Shown here: one piece after another, positions 60,889 to 64,000 of the stretch | Layout: each line of letters begins with the position of its first letter | How positions within the stretch are numbered: position 1 is the stretch's first letter | From: Hymenobacter nivis | Lineage (GTDB): Bacteria; Bacteroidota; Bacteroidia; Cytophagales; Hymenobacteraceae | Length of the DNA stretch: 64,000 nt | Reading direction: 5' to 3' | Assembly (NCBI RefSeq): GCF_003149515.1 | Contig: NZ_CP029145.1 | Location: 1,612,001-1,676,000, forward strand | The notes under the pieces: generated by a model | Database searches by the model: none | What the model was told of the DNA's origin: nothing | The model's input: the letters and a program-made list of their open reading frames with translations, nothing else | Translations under genes and position numbers: made by a program

Positions 60889-61584
60889 ATGCGCTACCGT
60901 TTGCTACTTCCGCTGCTGGCCGGGCCCGCGCTCGGCTTTGGGCAGTCCACGGGCACGGTGGGCAACAACTACACCGACGTGCTCGACAAGGGCAACAGCA
61001 TCGTGGCGTTCAGCCCGCCCGACGACGGCGTGCAGGGCAGCCCGCTTCTGCTGCGCGCCTGGACGCCGGCCGCCGTGCTGCTGCACGGCAACACCGTGCC
61101 CAAACTGGTGCCGGTGAAGTACGATGTGGTGCGCCAGCAGCTGCGAGTACGCCGGGCCCAGGGCGATTCGGTGGTGGTGCCGCTCAGCCAGTTGCAGGAA
61201 TTTGCGCTAACTCCCGGCCCGGCGGCCCGGCGCTTCGTACCCCTGGGCGCGCCCGGGATGCCGGATGCCTTCGCCGAAGTGCTGAGCCCCGGCCCGCACC
61301 TGCAACTGCTAAAGCTATGGGATAAGGCCGTGGAACAAGCCCCGACCTCTACTTCGAGCTACGCCGCCCCTACCAGCGTCAGCACCTACGCAGACCGACC
61401 CAAATATTATCTCCGGGGCCCCCAGGGCCCCGCGGTGGAGGTGCGCCCCAAGCGCGCCAGCCTGCAAGCGGCCCTGGCTACCTATCCCGCCGCCCAGCAG
61501 GCCCTGAAAGCCCGCCAGGGCAGCCTCAGCACCGAAGCCGAGTTGCGCGATGCCGTGGCCGCCCTCGATTCGCTGGTGCAGTAG
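60889..61584 (+). CDS. Secreted protein of unknown family, paralogue A
   Basis: Start at ATG 60889 (MRYRLLLPLLAGPALGFGQSTG), a signal peptide; the upstream part of the frame overlaps the REP palindrome. 231 residues. No family recognised. Shares many blocks with the protein at 63048-63746: VQGSPLLLRAWTPA, VPVKYDVVRQQLRV, FAEVLSPGPHLQLLKLWDK and RPKRASLQAALATYPAAQQALKAR. Probably periplasmic. 47 bases from the M28 peptidase gene. Confidence 0.75.
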   Translation: MRYRLLLPLLAGPALGFGQSTGTVGNNYTDVLDKGNSIVAFSPPDDGVQGSPLLLRAWTPAAVLLHGNTVPKLVPVKYDVVRQQLRVRRAQGDSVVVPLSQLQEFALTPGPAARRFVPLGAPGMPDAFAEVLSPGPHLQLLKLWDKAVEQAPTSTSSYAAPTSVSTYADRPKYYLRGPQGPAVEVRPKRASLQAALATYPAAQQALKARQGSLSTEAELRDAVAALDSLVQ

Positions 61585-61631
61585 GGCCCCGGCGCGGCCT
61601 ACGGAGCTTTAACTTCAAACCAAACGTACTG

Positions 61632-62951
61632 ATGCATAAAATACTCATTGCTTGCGCGTTGCTTGCCCTCGCGCTGCCCGCCGGGGCCCAAACAAAAGCC
61701 CAGCCCAAGGCGGGTGTATCGGAAGCCACCGTGACGCGGGTGCTGAACACGTTGGCCGCCGACGACATGCAGGGGCGCGGCACCGGCCAGCCCGGCGGCG
61801 ACGCCAAGGCCGCGCAGTTTCTGGCCGGCGAGTTCGCCCGCATTGGATTGCAGCCGCTGCCGGGCCTGGCGGGCTACGAGCAGGCCTTCACCGCCTACCA
61901 GACCACGCCTGGCCTGGTAAACGCCATCCTGAACGGCCGGCCGCTGGCCCCGGGGCAGGTGGTGGTGGTGTCGGGGCAGCCCGGCCTGACCTGGCTGAGC
62001 GAGGATGCGCAGCCCACCAAAGTGGTGGTGGTAGGACCGGAAATAGCCGAGCGGCGCAAAATGTACGAATTGCTCAGCCCCAAGGCCAATACGCTCGTGT
62101 TCGTCGATACGGCCCATGCCAAGGCCTTCAACCAGCTGGCCGGCCACGTGGGGGGCGGCATTATGAGCGCCGAGCGGCCGGGGCCCTATTCGACGGTGTA
62201 TGTGCTGACCACGGCTCCGGCCACGTCCACCTACCGCATCAGCGCCAGCACCGCAGTGCAACCCGTTACGCTGCGCAACCTTGTGGGGATGCTGCCCGGC
62301 CGCAATCCGAAGCTGGCCAAGGAGTTCGTGGTCTTCTCGGGCCACTACGACCACCTCGGTATTCTCAAGGCCGTGGCTGGCGACTCCATCGCCAATGGGG
62401 CCGACGACGACGCCAGCGGCACCACCGCCGTGGTAGCCCTGGCCGAATATTTTAAGCAGAAAAAAGACAACGCCCGGCCGCTCCTCTTCGTGGCGTTCGC
62501 GGCCGAGGAAAAGGGCGGCTTCGGTTCCCAATATTTCTCGAAGCAGCTCGACCCGCAGCAGGTAGTGGCCATGTTCAACATCGAGATGATTGGCAAGGAA
62601 GCCAAGTTTGGGCCCAAAACGGCGTTCATCACCGGCTACGACAAGTCGGATTTTGGCCCGCTTTTGCAGGAAAACCTGAAGGGTACCGAATTTAAGTTTG
62701 AGCCCGACCCGTACCCCGCGCAAAACCTGTTTTACCGCTCCGATAACGCTACGCTGGCCCGCCTGGGCGTACCGGCCCACACCATCAGCACCGATCAGAT
62801 TCCGACCGATAAGCTTTACCACAGCGTGGACGACGAAGTAAGCAGCCTGGACGTGAAAAACATGACAGCCGTGATTTCGGCTATTGCGCGCAGCGCCCGC
62901 GGCATCGTGGCGGGCACGCAAACGCCTACCCGCGTGGCCCTCGAAAAGTAG
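61632..62951 (+). CDS. Secreted M28 family metallopeptidase
   Basis: 439 residues with signal peptide MHKILIACALLALALPAGAQ. PA-like insert about 95-200; then VVFSGHYDHLG (zinc His), NGADDDASGTTAVVALAE (bridging Asp), VAFAAEEKGGFGSQYF (catalytic Glu pair), FNIEMIGK (second Asp/Glu site) and YHSVDDEVSSLD (last His). Aminopeptidase acting in the periplasm or outside. Flanked by two copies of a paralogous secreted protein, probably one transcription unit. Confidence 0.92.
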   Translation: MHKILIACALLALALPAGAQTKAQPKAGVSEATVTRVLNTLAADDMQGRGTGQPGGDAKAAQFLAGEFARIGLQPLPGLAGYEQAFTAYQTTPGLVNAILNGRPLAPGQVVVVSGQPGLTWLSEDAQPTKVVVVGPEIAERRKMYELLSPKANTLVFVDTAHAKAFNQLAGHVGGGIMSAERPGPYSTVYVLTTAPATSTYRISASTAVQPVTLRNLVGMLPGRNPKLAKEFVVFSGHYDHLGILKAVAGDSIANGADDDASGTTAVVALAEYFKQKKDNARPLLFVAFAAEEKGGFGSQYFSKQLDPQQVVAMFNIEMIGKEAKFGPKTAFITGYDKSDFGPLLQENLKGTEFKFEPDPYPAQNLFYRSDNATLARLGVPAHTISTDQIPTDKLYHSVDDEVSSLDVKNMTAVISAIARSARGIVAGTQTPTRVALEK

Positions 62952-63047
62952 CCGCGGGGCCCCAACCGGCGCGGCGGGAACGGGCCAGGAGCCGGTTCGC
63001 GTTGCCGTGGTAGCTTTAGGCCCTTTCCATCAATTTATTATCCCTGC

Positions 63048-63746
63048 GTGATGAAACAGTTGACGTTACTGCTGCCCTTGCTGGGCTTGCCGCTGCTGGG
63101 CGCCGCCCAAACCGACGACCAGACCCGCTACATGACCAACGTGTTCAACAGCGGCTTCAGCCCCGTGGCCCGCTCGGGCTTCGAAGTGCAGGGCAGCCCG
63201 CTGCTGCTGGCCACCTGGACGCCGGCCGAGTTACTGCTGCCCGGCAACGCCAAGCCGGTGTCGGCCCCGGTGAAGTACGACGTAGTGCGGCAGGAGCTGC
63301 GGGTGCTGCGCCCCGCCGGCGATTCGGTGGCGGTGTCGGCTGCGCAAGTGAAGTCGTTCACGCTGGCGGGCGGCGGCGCGCTCCGGCACTTTGTGCCCTT
63401 CAGTGGCCCCGGGGCCCCCAACGGTTTTGCCGAAGTGCTGAGCCCGGGCACTAACCTGCAGCTACTAAAGTATTGGGACAAAGTGATAGAAAAATCGTCC
63501 GGTGGCGGTGGTTACGCCAGCACCACCGTGGTGAGCACTTACGCCGACCACACCCGCTACTACTTGCTGGCCCCCAACGGCCGCTTGGCCGAGGTGCGCC
63601 CCAAACGGGCCAGCCTGCAAGAGGCCCTGGCCGCCTACCCCGCCGCCCAGCAGGCCCTGAAAGCCCGCAAGGGCAATATTAATTCTGAAGCCGAACTGCG
63701 CGACGCCGTCACCGCCCTCGACCCCACGGTGGCGAAGGCGCCGTAG
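63048..63746 (+). CDS. Secreted protein of unknown family, paralogue B
   Basis: 232 residues, signal peptide MMKQLTLLLPLLGLPLLGAAQ. Aligns along its whole length with the protein at 60889-61584 (FEVQGSPLLLATWTPAELLL, APVKYDVVRQELRVLRPAGDSV, GFAEVLSPGTNLQLLKYWDK, EVRPKRASLQEALAAYPAAQQALKARKG). The pair is an old tandem duplication interrupted by, or carried with, the M28 gene. Function unknown. Confidence 0.75.
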   Translation: MMKQLTLLLPLLGLPLLGAAQTDDQTRYMTNVFNSGFSPVARSGFEVQGSPLLLATWTPAELLLPGNAKPVSAPVKYDVVRQELRVLRPAGDSVAVSAAQVKSFTLAGGGALRHFVPFSGPGAPNGFAEVLSPGTNLQLLKYWDKVIEKSSGGGGYASTTVVSTYADHTRYYLLAPNGRLAEVRPKRASLQEALAAYPAAQQALKARKGNINSEAELRDAVTALDPTVAKAP

Positions 63747-63921
63747 GGCCCCGGGCCTGAAAAAGTGCTCCCCGGCTTCCCAAGTCGTTGGGGCGTAGGG
63801 GCTGTGGTGGGCCCGGTTTGGTGTGACCATCGGGCTCTAGGCAAGGCTATGCATCCTTGACTGCTGATTCGTGTTTTTGAGGGGCGCTGCCGATGGCGGG
63901 CGTTCATCATTACCACGGCTT

Positions 63922-64000
63922 ATGTTGATTCTTTTCCTTCCAAAGCCCCTGCGCTTGCTGGCGCTGCTCCTGCTATTGCTACCGTTGGCGCGTCCGGCGC
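63922..64000 (+). CDS. Start of a secreted protein, cut by the window end
   Basis: ATG at 63922 followed by MLILFLPKPLRLLALLLLLL then PLARPA, a signal peptide, open to the last base. The preceding gap of 175 bases shows nothing recognisable. Product unknown. Confidence 0.5.
   Translation, partial: MLILFLPKPLRLLALLLLLLPLARPA

Noticed and set aside
61599..62921. 440-residue open frame antisense to the M28 peptidase
   Set aside because: Shadow of GC-biased codons; no recognisable motif, and the sense protein has all metal ligands.
1..64000. CRISPR arrays, tRNA or rRNA genes
   Set aside because: The direct and inverted repeats present are single palindromes or short tandem units, not regular repeat-spacer arrays; no cloverleaf or rRNA sequence was seen in any intergenic gap.

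Overview
The window is high-GC DNA from a member of the Bacteroidota, most likely a Hymenobacter-like member of the Cytophagales (inference). Support comes from lineage-typical proteins (DUF3127, a PorT-type beta-barrel, the YhiN/HI0933 flavoprotein, a PA2169-type four-helix protein) and from several promoters of the Bacteroidota form TTTG/TTG-N19-TAnnTTTG. I see no rRNA, tRNA, CRISPR array or replication origin. Most neighbouring convergent genes are separated by a long, nearly symmetrical hairpin, presumably a two-way terminator.

Left edge (1-11 kb): a hybrid NRPS-PKS assembly line. Its first gene continues upstream of the window. Visible order: A-PCP-KS-AT-ACP-aminotransferase, then C-A(predicted Gly)-PCP-thioesterase. 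The logic is: activate an acid, extend it with malonate, convert the beta-keto group to a beta-amine, add glycine, release. From 11 to 16 kb come an isoaspartyl peptidase, a DUF3127 protein, an AlbA_2 protein whose stop codon was hit by an IS630 element, a 38-residue Lys-rich protein and an esterase-DinB fusion.

16.5-21.8 kb is the most interesting under-described region: five co-directional genes (alpha/beta hydrolase, ATP-grasp, YbdK-type carboxylate-amine ligase, class I glutamine amidotransferase-like protein, a second ATP-grasp-like protein). Together they look like a pathway that makes and trims an unknown amide- or peptide-bonded metabolite. From 22 to 35 kb there are mostly housekeeping and hypothetical genes (DECR-like SDR, YhiN, DEAD-box helicase plus CspA, thioesterase, beta-barrel), a decayed IS701-like element and a secreted isomerase. 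35-42 kb holds a periplasmic GMC oxidoreductase with its small subunit, an acetyltransferase, a methyltransferase, a GH43 lipoprotein, nicotinamidase, an SDR and a dienelactone hydrolase.

42.9-52.4 kb is a complete tryptophan operon, trpE-G-D-C-F-B-A, followed by a DAHP synthase. It is preceded by a textbook-like attenuator: promoter, a 25-codon leader peptide with three consecutive Trp codons, a hairpin and an intrinsic terminator. Next comes phenylalanine hydroxylase, which has its own structured leader with a terminator. The rest of the window holds, on the minus strand, an SDR-photolyase-TetR-ABC1 kinase group; then pyruvate carboxylase; two paralogous secreted proteins flanking an M28 peptidase; and the start of a further secreted protein cut by the window edge.

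Five copies of a REP-like palindrome (core GTCATGCTGAGC...GAAGCATCTCT) lie between genes. In four of them the variable arm sequences match each other within the copy but differ between copies, and two copies sit inside the trp operon.
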